NCBI GenBank assembly: GCA_964612185.1
Contig: CAZTCR010000010.1
Location: 24,268 to 88,267 of the forward strand
DNA length: 64,000 nucleotides
Direction: 5' to 3'
DNA from: UBA1447 sp964612185
Lineage (GTDB): Bacteria > Bacillota > Clostridia > Oscillospirales > Acutalibacteraceae
The notes under the pieces were generated by a model that did no database searches, had not been told where the DNA came from, and was given only the letters and a program-made list of their open reading frames with translations. A program made the position numbers and the translations under genes. This document shows, one piece after another, positions 63,966 through 64,000 of the stretch. How positions within the stretch are numbered: the stretch's first letter is position 1; every line of letters begins with the position of its first letter.

Positions 63966-63984
63966 CCCCCGGCTATGCCGGGGG
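63966..63984. repeat. GC-rich hairpin at the window edge, possible IS200-type end
   Basis: CCCCCGGC-TAT-GCCGGGGG is perfect, followed by AGTGAGAGCGC. Such strong subterminal hairpins mark the ends of IS200/IS605 elements, but the element itself would lie outside the window. Confidence 0.35.
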
Positions 63985-64000
63985 AGTGAGAGCGCTTTAG

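Noticed and set aside
1..64000. tRNA, rRNA or known riboswitches
   Set aside because: No cloverleaf, rRNA segment or recognisable riboswitch core was seen on either strand; thiN in particular lacks a visible thiamine riboswitch.

Overview
The window looks like chromosome of an anaerobic, Gram-positive clostridium, probably in or near the Oscillospirales (inference from gene content; no rRNA or tRNA gene is present to place it). Supporting signs are the clpB-mcsA-mcsB-clpC protein quality-control block, the anaerobic ribonucleotide reductase nrdD-nrdG, oxygen-sensitive iron-sulfur proteins, a sodium-pump decarboxylase beta subunit, a membrane pyrophosphatase, dockerin-bearing secreted proteins and many GGAGG-type ribosome binding sites. 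It appears to be host- or biomass-associated: it encodes a GH38 alpha-mannosidase, a sialidase-like BNR protein, a neutral-ceramidase-like protein, secreted phosphoesterases and a secreted lipase-like hydrolase.

Layout. 0-5 kb: end of clpB, mcsA, mcsB, clpC. 5-16 kb: a CadD-like transporter, a large secreted LRR/dockerin protein, then a phospho-compound group (BNR protein, secreted metallophosphoesterase, two tandem alkaline-phosphatase-superfamily phosphodiesterases, OPA-like MFS carrier). 16-31 kb: a second LRR/dockerin protein, FAD oxidoreductase, Eis-like acetyltransferase, GH38, a DUF4143 ATPase, a lipase-like protein and a ceramidase-like protein. 31-38.5 kb: ylmH, a ComEA-like protein, a MazEF-type toxin pair, a four-domain persulfide reductase fusion and nrdDG. 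38.8-51 kb: Gfo/Idh/MocA oxidoreductase, a wall or membrane-anchored protein with a cohesin-like domain, OadB with a 47-aa OadG-like partner, a C69 peptidase, a TIM-barrel-like protein, thiamine pyrophosphokinase, hppA and a DEAD-box helicase. 51-57 kb: a nine-gene minus-strand iron-sulfur/redox block (DUF134 regulator, a 52-aa protein, NifX-like, two MinD/ferredoxin ATPases, MBL-fold protein, Mrp, C_GCAxxG_C_C protein, a second NifX-like) preceded by a peroxiredoxin. 57-64 kb: DUF4097 protein, uppP, a complete tripartite HipBST toxin system, and a secreted DUF2680-like protein divergent from a two-component system.

Genes that seem to work together: McsA/McsB/ClpC (arginine-phosphorylation-directed proteolysis); NrdD/NrdG under what look like NrdR boxes inside a near-perfect promoter; the DUF134-to-NifX block, whose promoter carries a palindrome suggesting autoregulation; and HipB/HipS/HipT, linked by ATGA overlaps, with two operator-like sites in front and a 35-bp imperfect direct repeat (32/35) on each side of the module. 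The two dockerin proteins and the cohesin-like surface protein may form a small cell-surface attachment system; this is inference.

The intergenic DNA is rich in structure: three copies of one dispersed repeat, a 160-bp MITE-like palindrome, arrays of tight hairpins with 2-4 nt loops, and three copies of a short GTAAAG/CTTTAC hairpin. Twenty-three coding starts were moved downstream from the longest possible ORF (one of them in the antitoxin gene) and two unlisted small genes (41536-41679 and 56527-56685) were found by reading the sequence.
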